10,670 nt of DNA from an uncultured Elusimicrobiales bacterium (GCA_905235355.1 CAJOLM010000030.1:1-10670), one strand, 5' to 3'. Positions 1 through 6,015 are shown, numbered from the stretch's first letter. The notes: a model not told the origin generated them from the letters alone. Numbers and translations are program-made.

Positions 1-66
1 TCGGGGTTAATCAGAGAAAGACGGATTAAACTGATAAAAAAGTTACTGTCTGAATCCCTAAATTAG
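1..66 (+). CDS. Possible 3' tail of an upstream gene (partial)
   Basis: Frame 1 is open from the first base to a TAG at 64-66 and would encode 21 residues, including RERRIKLIKKLLSES, a basic amphipathic helix that looks like a protein C-terminus. Nothing identifies a family, and 21 open codons can occur by chance. The 33-nt inverted motif starts at the last base of this stop codon. If that motif belongs to a leftward promoter, this tail would be spurious. Extending the contig to the left would decide. Confidence 0.25.
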   Translation, partial: SGLIRERRIKLIKKLLSESLN

Positions 67-98
67 ACACTGTTACCAACACAAAGTTCTATTAGACC
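66..98 (-). repeat. 33-nt dispersed motif, copy 1 (minus orientation)
   Basis: Read on the minus strand this segment matches 10577-10609 (plus strand) at 28 of 33 positions without gaps. It shares the blocks CTAATAGAACTTT and TGTTGGTAA. Both copies are preceded by an A/T-rich run containing TTTT. The role is unknown: a shared operator or upstream promoter element, or a member of a dispersed repeat family. It is not a transposon end in any obvious sense, because housekeeping genes lie between the copies and no transposase is present. Confidence 0.6.
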
Positions 99-133
99 TA
101 AAATTGTAATTAATTTATATACCAAAAAGGTTA

Positions 134-247
134 TTGCGACCGGAATATTTTTTACTGTTTTTAGACGGCAAACGCGTGACTATTCTTTTTGGTTTTTCCT
201 ACTGGGAAACTAAAGATAAAAAACCCGACGGCCCTGTCCAAAATTGA
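134..247 (+). CDS. Doubtful small ORF just upstream of mutS
   Basis: A frame open from 110 ends at TGA 245-247 and reads ...FLLFLDGKRVTILFGFSYW... then a Lys/Asp/Pro-rich tail ending in PDGPVQN. This has the composition of real protein and not of random translation. There is no ATG. The only plausible start is TTG at 134, three bases after an AAAAAGG. It would encode about 37 residues. It could be a small gene, a decayed remnant of a longer one, or chance. No family is recognised. Its stop overlaps the proposed -10 element of mutS. Confidence 0.22.
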   Translation: MRPEYFLLFLDGKRVTILFGFSYWETKDKKPDGPVQN

Positions 248-253
248 TAAAAT
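245..253 (+). promoter_or_regulatory. Extended -10 element immediately before mutS
   Basis: TGATAAAAT fits the extended -10 pattern TGnTATAAT with one mismatch. It ends six bases before the mutS ATG, so initiation at the usual distance would begin the transcript at or next to the start codon. No good -35 is visible; the best is CCGACG at 225-230. Together with the lack of a Shine-Dalgarno this suggests a leaderless mutSL transcript. Weak evidence from sequence alone. Confidence 0.35.
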
Positions 254-259
254 AACATT

Positions 260-2830
260 ATGCAAAACAGTTATGATACCCCTTTAATGAAGCAGTATGC
301 GGAAATCCGAAGCTCGCACCCGGGCATTATTTTATTTTTTCGTTTGGGCGATTTTTATGAAATGTTTGACGAGCAGGCGCGCGAAGTCAGCGCGCTGCTA
401 AGCCTGACGCTTACCCAACGCCACGGCGTGCCCATGTGCGGCATCCCGTTTCACGCTGCCTCTACCTATATTAGCCGTTTGTTAAAAGCCGGCAAGAAAA
501 TCGGCATTTGTGAGCAAGTCAGCTCCACCGCCGACAATAAAAGCAAACTTTTTGAACGCAAAGTAGTGCGCATTATCACACCCGGCACCGTCATGGAAGA
601 CAATATGTTGGATGCCAACCAGTCTAACTTTTTGGTCTGTTTGCAAGCACAAGGGACCAGCTGGGGCATGGCGTGTGTGGAAGTGTCCACCGGGGAATTT
701 TGGGCGACGCAACACGCGGAGGACCCGCATCTGACCAGCCTGGCCGGTGCATTGGCTGCTGTCAATCCGGCAGAGATTATGGCAGACGGGAAAACCTTGC
801 AGCTCTTGCAAAATAAAGTAGTTTTGCCTGCGCGCTTACCATTAACGGAAATTCAAAGTTACGGCGGCGACCAGATGCTGCCCGGTACCTGGCCCAGCCA
901 GCAAACCTGGAAAGGGCGGAGCTTGGCGCTTGCGTGTGCGCTGCAAATTTTGCAATACGTTTCCAAAATGGAGCCCGGCGTGGAAAATACGCTTGTCCCG
1001 TCGTATTGGGAGCTGGCAGATTATCTGCAGTTGGATGAAAATGCGGTTACGTCTTTGGAGCTGGTGGAAAGCCAGGAAGGCGGTCGCGCGGGCAGCTTGT
1101 GGGCGCTACTAGACCATACCAAAACTTCTTTTGGCAGCCGCAAACTCAAAGAGTGGATTTTGCATCCGTCTTTATCAGTAGAGGAAATCCGCCGCCGCCA
1201 AGATTGCGTGGAGGCGCTGATTAAAAATCAGGAAGCGTTGGGGGCGCTTGGCTCTATTTTAGAAAATATTTCCGATGTGGAACGCATTATGACGCGCACC
1301 GCCACGGGCACGGCTTCCCCGCGTGATTTAGGGGGGCTGAGGCAATCTTTACTCAATGCAGAGCCGTTGCACCGCTGGATGGAAAAATACGGTGCCAGCG
1401 TGACCCCGCATATTGCCGCGCAATTTGAAGCACTTTATCCGGCTACAAAGGAAATGGCACAGCTTTTGTATGAAGCGATTAATGAGGAGCCGCCTTTGCA
1501 TATTGCCGACGGAAATATTATCCGTGTCGGATACAATGCAGAATTAGACGAGCTGCGCGCGCTGCACACCGGCAGCGGCCAAGCCCTGGAAGAAATGTGC
1601 GCGCGCGAAAAAGAAAAAACCGGCATTACGAACATGAAGGCAGGGTACAATTCCATCTACGGATATTATTTGGAAGTTACCAAATCGCAAATTGCCAAAG
1701 TGCCTTATCATTATACGCGCAAACAAACGCTGACTAACGCAGAGCGTTTTATCACGCAGGAATTGAAGGAACTGGAAAATAAAATTTTAAATGCAGAGAG
1801 CCGCATTTTACGTCTGGAAAGTGCCTTGTTTGATGCGCTGCGCAAAACCTTATCGGGGCAACTGACACCGCTGAAACAATTTGCGCAAGCGGCTGCGGAG
1901 CTGGACGTATATTTATCACTAGCACTGGCAGCCATGCAATATCATTATGTGCGGCCTGTGGTGAGCGACGGGACCGGGCTTTCGTACAAAGCCGGACGGC
2001 ACCCGATTGTAGAGTCTTTATTGCCGGCGGGCTCTTTTGTGCCAAACGATTTGAATATGGACGGCGCCAACACGCAGCTGATGCTGATTACCGGGCCGAA
2101 TATGGGCGGTAAAAGCGTGTTTTTAAAGCAAACAGCGCTGCTGGTTATTATGGCGCAAATCGGTTCTTTTGTGCCGGCGCAAGAAGCATTTGTAGGCGCG
2201 GTGGACCAGATTATGACGCGTATTGGCGCGCATGATGCCTTGCAGCGCGGTAATTCTACCTTTATGGTAGAGATGAACGAAACAGCGCATATTTTAGCCT
2301 CACAAACACCGCGCAGTTTGATTTTGCTAGACGAAGTGGGGCGCGGCACCTCTACCTTTGACGGCATTTCTATCGCGTGGGCGATTGTGGAATATTTATA
2401 CCGTCCCAAAGGCGGCGCAAAAGTATTGTTTGCCACGCATTATTTTGAACTGGTGGATTTGGAAAATAAGTATCCGAGCGTCAAAAATTTCCACGTAGAA
2501 GCCAAAGAATATCAAGACGCTCTGGGACAGGGCAAGTTGGCCTTCTTATACCGCATTTTGCCCGGCCCGGCGGACCAATCTTACGGCATACACGTGGCGG
2601 AAATTGCCGGATTGCCGGCTGCCGTGACAGTGCGTGCGCGCAAAGTGCTAAAGGATTTAGAGGCCAAAAAAGGCAGCACCAAAATTTCAGCCAAAGAAAA
2701 AGACAGCGTGAAAGATTTATTTTCAGCTCCCATTGTGCAAGAAATTAAAATGACCGACCCCGATAAACTGACTCCGATGGGCGCGCTGCAACTGATTTCG
2801 GAGTGGAAAAAGAGGGTGGACAATGAGTAA
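260..2830 (+). CDS. mutS: DNA mismatch repair protein MutS
   Basis: Recognises mismatches and small loops in newly replicated DNA, then forms an ATP-dependent sliding clamp that recruits MutL. At 856 residues it has the usual MutS length (E. coli 853). The mismatch-binding Phe-x-Glu is at residues 32-34 within GDFYEMF. The connector and lever/clamp domains fill roughly residues 120-540. The ABC-type ATPase follows, with Walker A GPNMGGKS at 612-619, Walker B LILLDE ending at 691-692, the signature GRGTSTFDG just after, and the switch histidine of FATH at 727. The C-terminus (LTPMGALQLISEWKK) is the usual MutS ending. The ATG at 260 is the only workable start, since TAA lies in frame at 248-250. 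No Shine-Dalgarno is seen. It overlaps mutL by 8 nt, indicating one transcript and translational coupling. All motifs are intact. Confidence 0.98.
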   Translation: MQNSYDTPLMKQYAEIRSSHPGIILFFRLGDFYEMFDEQAREVSALLSLTLTQRHGVPMCGIPFHAASTYISRLLKAGKKIGICEQVSSTADNKSKLFERKVVRIITPGTVMEDNMLDANQSNFLVCLQAQGTSWGMACVEVSTGEFWATQHAEDPHLTSLAGALAAVNPAEIMADGKTLQLLQNKVVLPARLPLTEIQSYGGDQMLPGTWPSQQTWKGRSLALACALQILQYVSKMEPGVENTLVPSYWELADYLQLDENAVTSLELVESQEGGRAGSLWALLDHTKTSFGSRKLKEWILHPSLSVEEIRRRQDCVEALIKNQEALGALGSILENISDVERIMTRTATGTASPRDLGGLRQSLLNAEPLHRWMEKYGASVTPHIAAQFEALYPATKEMAQLLYEAINEEPPLHIADGNIIRVGYNAELDELRALHTGSGQALEEMCAREKEKTGITNMKAGYNSIYGYYLEVTKSQIAKVPYHYTRKQTLTNAERFITQELKELENKILNAESRILRLESALFDALRKTLSGQLTPLKQFAQAAAELDVYLSLALAAMQYHYVRPVVSDGTGLSYKAGRHPIVESLLPAGSFVPNDLNMDGANTQLMLITGPNMGGKSVFLKQTALLVIMAQIGSFVPAQEAFVGAVDQIMTRIGAHDALQRGNSTFMVEMNETAHILASQTPRSLILLDEVGRGTSTFDGISIAWAIVEYLYRPKGGAKVLFATHYFELVDLENKYPSVKNFHVEAKEYQDALGQGKLAFLYRILPGPADQSYGIHVAEIAGLPAAVTVRARKVLKDLEAKKGSTKISAKEKDSVKDLFSAPIVQEIKMTDPDKLTPMGALQLISEWKKRVDNE

Positions 2831-4721
2831 AATTCACGTACTGGATGAAAAAACAGCCGGACAAATTGCCGCGGGCGAAGTAATTGAACGCCCGGCGGGG
2901 GTACTCAAAGAGCTGCTGGAAAATGCGGTAGATGCCGGTGCGCACGCGGTGCATATTGATATTGAAGGCGGCGGGCGCGAGCTAATCCGCATTAATGATG
3001 ACGGCTGCGGTATGACGCCGGAGGATTTGGCTGCCAGTATTTTGCGCCATGCGACGAGCAAAATTACCCACTTTGAAGATTTAAATGCCTTGCATACATT
3101 TGGCTTTCGCGGGGAAGCATTATACTCGGTCGCTGCCGTATCTAAAATGACCATGACCAGCTGCACCGAAGGGGGCGAAGGCTCTCGTTTAGAGGTTCAT
3201 GGGGGAAAAGTGCTTGCCCAAAGCCCGGCGCCCGCTATCCGCGGAACGACAGTAGAGATTAAAGATTTATTTTTTAATGTACCCGCACGGCTAAAATTTT
3301 TAAAAAGTGCTTCGTATGAGCGTGCGTGTTTGTTAAAAGTAGTAGAAGAAAGCGCGTTGGCTAATTTGCAAGTAGGATATACGGTGTTCAGCTCCGGGCG
3401 GGAAGTGTATCGTTTGCCTGCGCAACAAGCTGATGAAAAACAAAGCGTTATTGCGCGCGCCAAAGAAATTTTAGGACCGGAAGTGGGCGAGAGTTTAGTC
3501 AGCCGCTTTTTTGACGAGCTGGGGCTGAAAATTTTTATCACGCCGCCCGATAAGCTGGTGGCTACGCGCGATTTGCAATTTATGTTTGTCAACCGCCGCC
3601 CGGTGGAGAGCAAGACCATTCAGCAAGCCATTTACAAGGCGTATCAAAATGTGCGCCCCAAAGACCGCCACCCGGCATTTATTATTTACATGGAGCAAGA
3701 CCCGTCTTCCTTTGATGTAAATATTCATCCGCAAAAGCGCGATATCCGCTTTGCTGATGAACATAGTATGTTTCAAACTATTTTAAAAGCGGTTGCGGAA
3801 ACAGTGTTTGGCTCGGCGACGCCTGTGCAAATGAAACCAACGGTGGATACTTTGGCGGCTGCGACTGTTACGCCTGAAACCGCAGCCCCAGTTCCGGTCC
3901 CGGTAATCACGCCGGCACCCAGCCGCAGCGCAGGACTTTTTGAAACGGAGCCGGGCGAGGTCATTGGTACTTCTCCCAGCGCGCCTACTGATTTTACGCC
4001 GCGTACGGATTTTGCGGTGCGCGAAACGGCGGAGCCTGTGACGTACCGCGCGGTAAGTGAGGAGTTTGTCGCGCCCCAAACGGCAGCGGCTTCTGCGGCT
4101 GCCCCTGCTGCGTCCGCGGCAGAAAGCAAAGAGCCGGCTTGGTGGCATGGACCGTATCACTACTTGGGTCAGCTGGAGAAAACCTATTTGGTATTTGAAA
4201 ACCCGGACGGGCTGATTTTAATTGACCAGCACGCCGCGCAAGAGCGCGTGTTGTTTGAGCATTATTTAGACGCTTTTGAAGCGCGCCAGGTGGCGGTGCA
4301 GGAACTGATTTTCCCTATTCATGTGGATGTGACGCCCAGTAACGCGGAAAGCCTGATGAGTTGGGCGCCGTGGCTGAAGGAAGCCGGTTTTGAGCTGACG
4401 CGCTTTTCGCCGCGTACAGTACTAGTAAACACAGTGCCTTCTATGCTGCGCTTTAAGGAAGATGATATGAAGGCGTTTGTGGAATCCCTTTCGCAAATTG
4501 TGGGGGACCCGGATAAATCCAGCGACGCTTTAAAACGTAAAATGGTGGCGCTGCTTGCGTGCAAAAAAGCAATTAAAGCGCACGACCAAATTTCCGCCGC
4601 CGAAGCCGAAGGGCTGCTGGAAAATATGAAAAAATGCCGCGACGGTATGCATTGCCCGCATGGGCGGCCTTGCGTGGCGGTATTAAGCACCAAAGACATT
4701 GCCAAATTGTTCGGCCGGTAG
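2823..4721 (+). CDS. mutL: DNA mismatch repair endonuclease MutL
   Basis: Partner of MutS; in bacteria without MutH it nicks the new strand itself. The N-terminal GHKL ATPase shows Glu30 and Asn34 (KELLENAVDAGA), DDGCGM at 59-64, RHATSK at 75-80 and GFRGEAL at 94-100. An Ala/Pro/Thr-rich linker of low complexity spans about 335-439. The C-terminal dimerisation and nuclease domain carries DQHAAQERVLFE starting at residue 468, an exact match to DQHA(x)2E(x)4E. It also has ACKKAIKAHD from 579 and CPHGRP at 611-616, which form the rest of the metal site. This is therefore the nicking, methyl-independent type. The 632 residues are normal length. The ATG lies inside the end of mutS, preceded by GAGGG. 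It converges on the pilin gene with only 15 nt between stop codons and no terminator visible in that gap. Confidence 0.98.
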   Translation: MSKIHVLDEKTAGQIAAGEVIERPAGVLKELLENAVDAGAHAVHIDIEGGGRELIRINDDGCGMTPEDLAASILRHATSKITHFEDLNALHTFGFRGEALYSVAAVSKMTMTSCTEGGEGSRLEVHGGKVLAQSPAPAIRGTTVEIKDLFFNVPARLKFLKSASYERACLLKVVEESALANLQVGYTVFSSGREVYRLPAQQADEKQSVIARAKEILGPEVGESLVSRFFDELGLKIFITPPDKLVATRDLQFMFVNRRPVESKTIQQAIYKAYQNVRPKDRHPAFIIYMEQDPSSFDVNIHPQKRDIRFADEHSMFQTILKAVAETVFGSATPVQMKPTVDTLAAATVTPETAAPVPVPVITPAPSRSAGLFETEPGEVIGTSPSAPTDFTPRTDFAVRETAEPVTYRAVSEEFVAPQTAAASAAAPAASAAESKEPAWWHGPYHYLGQLEKTYLVFENPDGLILIDQHAAQERVLFEHYLDAFEARQVAVQELIFPIHVDVTPSNAESLMSWAPWLKEAGFELTRFSPRTVLVNTVPSMLRFKEDDMKAFVESLSQIVGDPDKSSDALKRKMVALLACKKAIKAHDQISAAEAEGLLENMKKCRDGMHCPHGRPCVAVLSTKDIAKLFGR

Positions 4722-4736
4722 TGCTAGCAAACCACC

Positions 4737-5375
4737 TTATATGTTCAGTTCCCAACACGGTATTTCGCCGTTACTGCCGCAGCTAAGTTGTTCTCCTGAT
4801 GACAATGTTTTACAGAGAGGAATAGCTTCTTCTCCCTTGGCTCCGCAAAACATTTTGTCGGTTGTTAAATCGTAATAAATATACCAATGACTATGGTCAT
4901 TATTTGGCATTTGGGCATAAATAATATTGGTGGTAATAGCCCGCCAAATATGCAAATGAACATTTGTGCCGTTAGCCGCAGTATAGGACTCTTCATCTAA
5001 ATTGAAACCTATATCTAAGTTATTAAAATCATTAGTATATGTTCCGTTAGCTAGGTAATAAATTTTTTCCGCATTGGCCACTTGACGTATCAGTTGAATC
5101 CCTTCCGTTAAGCGGCTTTTCTGTACTGCTTTTTGGTATTGCGGCAGCGCAATGGCGGCGAGTATGCCGATAATAAGGACCACGACTAGTAATTCAATGA
5201 GGGTAAAAGCGTGCTTGCTGTTATCAAACAATGGAACCATCCCCGAAGGTTGTAATCGGGGATCTTCCACGCTCTGTTGTTTTAGTATGACACGACCACG
5301 ACATGCGTTGAAGATTCCCGATAAAGACACTCGGGAATGGTTCTTATTTTTATTTTGATTTCCTGTCATTTGCAT
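4737..5375 (-). CDS. Type IV prepilin / pseudopilin with long palindrome-encoded leader
   Basis: A class III signal peptide protein, processed by prepilin peptidase (PilD type) and assembled into a type IV pilus or type II-like pseudopilus at the inner membrane. The start at 5375 is chosen because AAGGAGA ends five bases upstream; an ATG six bases further in (5369) is spaced worse, and an upstream ATG at 5417 lies inside the structured RNA. That gives 212 residues. The leader is about 56 residues, far longer than the usual 6-25. It is followed by FTLIELLVVVLIIGILAAIALPQY, with Phe57 at +1, Glu61 at +5 and Pro78. The residue before the cleavage site is Ala56, not the usual Gly. The mature part (about 156 residues) ends in a region with Cys177, Cys188, Cys199 and Cys207, possibly two disulfides. 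Residues 12-47 are encoded by a double palindrome. The gene is visibly more A/T-rich than mutSL. It stands alone, without other pilus assembly genes. Whether it is a major or minor pilin cannot be told. Confidence 0.9.
   Translation of the reverse strand: MQMTGNQNKNKNHSRVSLSGIFNACRGRVILKQQSVEDPRLQPSGMVPLFDNSKHAFTLIELLVVVLIIGILAAIALPQYQKAVQKSRLTEGIQLIRQVANAEKIYYLANGTYTNDFNNLDIGFNLDEESYTAANGTNVHLHIWRAITTNIIYAQMPNNDHSHWYIYYDLTTDKMFCGAKGEEAIPLCKTLSSGEQLSCGSNGEIPCWELNI
5235..5342. repeat. Double palindromic (REP/RPE-like) element inside the prepilin gene
   Basis: Two 38-nt arms, 5235-5272 and 5305-5342, are inverted copies matching at 30 of 38 positions and separated by 32 nt. Each arm holds its own hairpin with an 8-bp perfect stem and a 9-nt loop: ATCCCCGA/TCGGGGAT at 5239-5246 and 5256-5263, and ATTCCCGA/TCGGGAAT at 5314-5321 and 5331-5338. 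The two stems differ by a compensated base pair (C-G in one, T-A in the other), while the loops vary freely. Arms ending CTTCCACGC and CTTCAACGC extend the inverted symmetry beyond the hairpins. This is the architecture of paired REP, RPE or dRS3-like repeats (ATTCCC...GGGAAT). Here it is read in frame as leader residues 12-47. Confidence 0.8.
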
Positions 5376-5412
5376 ATAATTCTCCTTTTTCTGTCTTTGG
5401 CGAAATATATGC

Positions 5413-5469
5413 AACAAAAACGGCTGCTATATCAGAGCCTAGCGAAGTTGACCCCAAGTATAACAGCCG
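5413..5469 (-). terminator. Conditional terminator of the pilin leader (attenuator arm)
   Basis: On the minus strand CGGCTGTTATA (5469-5459) pairs with TATAGCAGCCG (5431-5421), 11 bp with one U-G wobble, followed directly by TTTTTGTT (5420-5413). The loop is 27 nt, long for an intrinsic terminator, which lowers confidence. Its 5' strand can instead pair with AACAGCCG at 5548-5541, an antiterminator pairing. The loop also contains ACTTCGCTA, complementary to 5554-5562 in the upstream junction, so a pseudoknot is possible. Confidence 0.45.
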
Positions 5470-5631
5470 CGGTCTGCCACGCCCGAAGGTGTGGCAAACA
5501 CTCGGCACACGCGGGCCGTCGCCTTTGTGTGCCTGATAATCGGCTGTTTTTGGACTTCGCTATTGCCTTTGGTATCCCAAAAGCGCACCGTTTCTGCAAC
5601 GGTTCCAAAAACAGATTAAATTGTGTACTAC
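5421..5631 (-). ncRNA. Candidate structured leader RNA / attenuator upstream of the prepilin
   Basis: No family I can recall fits. On the minus strand the following pairings are visible. An 11-bp outer stem CTGTTTTTGGA (5614-5604) with TCCAAAAACAG (5554-5544) closes a three-way junction over hairpin ACCGTT/AACGGT (5587-5603) and hairpin GCTTTTGG-GATA-CCAAAGGC (5565-5584). Further on are GGCACAC/GTGTGCC (5504-5533) and TGCCAC/GTGGCA (5475-5495), the latter capped by CC-UUCG-GG. Alternative pairings are TAGCGAAGT (5562-5554) with ACTTCGCTA (5448-5440), and AACAGCCG (5548-5541) with CGGCTGTT (5469-5462). The UUCG loop and two G-U wobbles work only on this strand. The end is a terminator-like stem with a T-run. 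It could be a cis-acting riboswitch for the pilin or a free-standing small RNA. The 5' end is placed about 7 nt after the proposed -10. Confidence 0.6.
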
Positions 5632-5637
5632 TTTTCC

Positions 5638-5668
5638 AGTATAACAAATTTTGAATTTTATATGTGAA
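5638..5668 (-). promoter_or_regulatory. Promoter for the structured RNA / prepilin
   Basis: TGTTATACT (5646-5638 on the minus strand) is an extended -10 with five of six hexamer bases. A possible -35, TTCACA at 5668-5663, matches five of six bases but with a long 19-nt spacer. The -10 resembles the tRNA-Ala promoter (TGCTATACT at 6071-6063). It sits just after the last terminator hairpin of the tandem repeat, which would insulate it from tRNA transcription. Confidence 0.5.
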
Positions 5669-5674
5669 AAATTA

Positions 5675-5702
5675 AAAGCCCTATGCTTACGCATAGAGCT
5701 TT
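5675..5702 (-). terminator. Terminator hairpin, repeat copy 1
   Basis: Minus strand AAAGCTCTATGC, loop GTAA, GCATAGGGCTTT: a 12-bp stem with one U-G wobble, followed by TTAATTTTT. This is the strongest T-run of the three copies. It lies just upstream of the promoter of the structured RNA. Confidence 0.65.
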
Positions 5703-5791
5703 AAATAAAAGTCCGCGCAAAGTCCGCTTGCGGCCTCCACAGCCGCGACGGCACGGCAACGCGCCTGCAAAATTATGTGGCAGGAAATTTA

Positions 5792-5819
5792 AAAGCCCTA
5801 TGCTTGCGCATAGAGCTTT
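5792..5819 (-). terminator. Terminator hairpin, repeat copy 2
   Basis: Same stem as copy 1 with loop GCAA, followed by TTAAATTT. It lies between the two GC-rich repeat segments and would end any transcript that started in, or read into, the first of them from the tRNA side. Confidence 0.55.
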
Positions 5820-5906
5820 AAATAAAAGTCCGCGAAGGTCCGTTTGCGGCCTCCACAGCCGCGACGGCACGGCAACGCGCCTGCAAAATTATGTGGCAGG
5901 AAATTT

Positions 5907-5936
5907 AAAAGCCCTATGCTTTTGCATAGAGCTTTT
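5907..5936 (-). terminator. Terminator of tRNA-Ala (repeat copy 3)
   Basis: Begins four bases after the encoded CCA end on the minus strand: AAAAGCTCTATGC, loop AAAA, GCATAGGGCTTTT, then AAATTT. The stem is 13 bp and can extend to 17 bp (5903-5940). The only non-Watson-Crick pair is U-G on the minus strand but A-C on the plus strand, which supports minus-strand use. Confidence 0.75.
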
Positions 5937-5939
5937 AAA

Positions 5940-6015
5940 TGGTGGACCCGACAAGGATCGAACTTGCGACCTCCTGCATGCCATGCAGGCGCTCTCCCAG
6001 CTGAGCTACGGGCCC
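5940..6015 (-). tRNA. tRNA-Ala, anticodon GGC, CCA encoded
   Basis: The 76-nt cloverleaf reads GGGCCCG (acceptor), D arm GCTC/GAGC, anticodon arm CCTGC-ATGGCAT-GCAGG, T arm GCAAG-TTCGATC-CTTGT, then CGGGTCC and ACCA. Anticodon GGC is at 5982-5980 and decodes GCC/GCU. The acceptor stem has the G3-U70 wobble that AlaRS requires, which confirms alanine identity. The 3' CCA is genomic. It has its own promoter about 50 bp upstream and a terminator right behind. Apparent proteins on the opposite strand here are translation artefacts over this tRNA. Confidence 0.98.

Larger units (their letters stand above)
5671..5939 (-). repeat. Tandem 116/117-bp repeat, about 2.3 copies, downstream of tRNA-Ala
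   Basis: Three copies of a hairpin block (GCCCTATGC...GCATAGAGC) begin at 5678, 5795 and 5911, giving periods of 117 and 116. Between them lie two nearly identical GC-rich segments of about 80 bp (GCGGCCTCCACAGCCGCGAC and onward) ending in TGTGGCAGGAAA. The copies differ by one indel and a few substitutions near 5713-5729 and 5831-5845, and by the hairpin loops TTAC, TTGC and TTTT. The GC-rich part contains small inverted repeats on the minus strand (GCGGC/GCCGC, CCTGC/GCAGG). The unit was probably duplicated from the 3' flank of the tRNA. This accounts for the gene-free stretch between the structured RNA and the tRNA. Confidence 0.9.

Noticed and set aside
3773..4160. Minus-strand Ala/Arg-rich open frames opposite the mutL linker
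   Set aside because: They are shadows of the low-complexity Ala/Pro linker of MutL, with no independent start signal or recognisable domain.
5376..5417. Longer prepilin start at 5417
   Set aside because: It has no ribosome-binding site and would begin within the T-run of the attenuator; AAGGAGA sits correctly before 5375.
5421..5631. Known housekeeping RNA (RNase P, tmRNA, SRP, 6S) or T-box
   Set aside because: The conserved cores I know (GAGGAAAGTCC, the tRNA-like end of tmRNA, GGAAG-GCAGC of SRP) are missing, the ends do not pair as in 6S, and the TGGAACCG near 5608 resembles a T-box bulge but sits at the wrong end, with no specifier hairpin before it.
5432..5647. Open frame on the minus strand across the structured RNA (about 71 codons)
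   Set aside because: It lacks a ribosome-binding site, overlaps extensive paired RNA structure, and its composition does not look like protein.
5671..5939. CRISPR array
   Set aside because: Only 2.3 copies, with a 116/117-bp period in which nearly the whole unit is conserved; there are no unique spacers and no cas genes.
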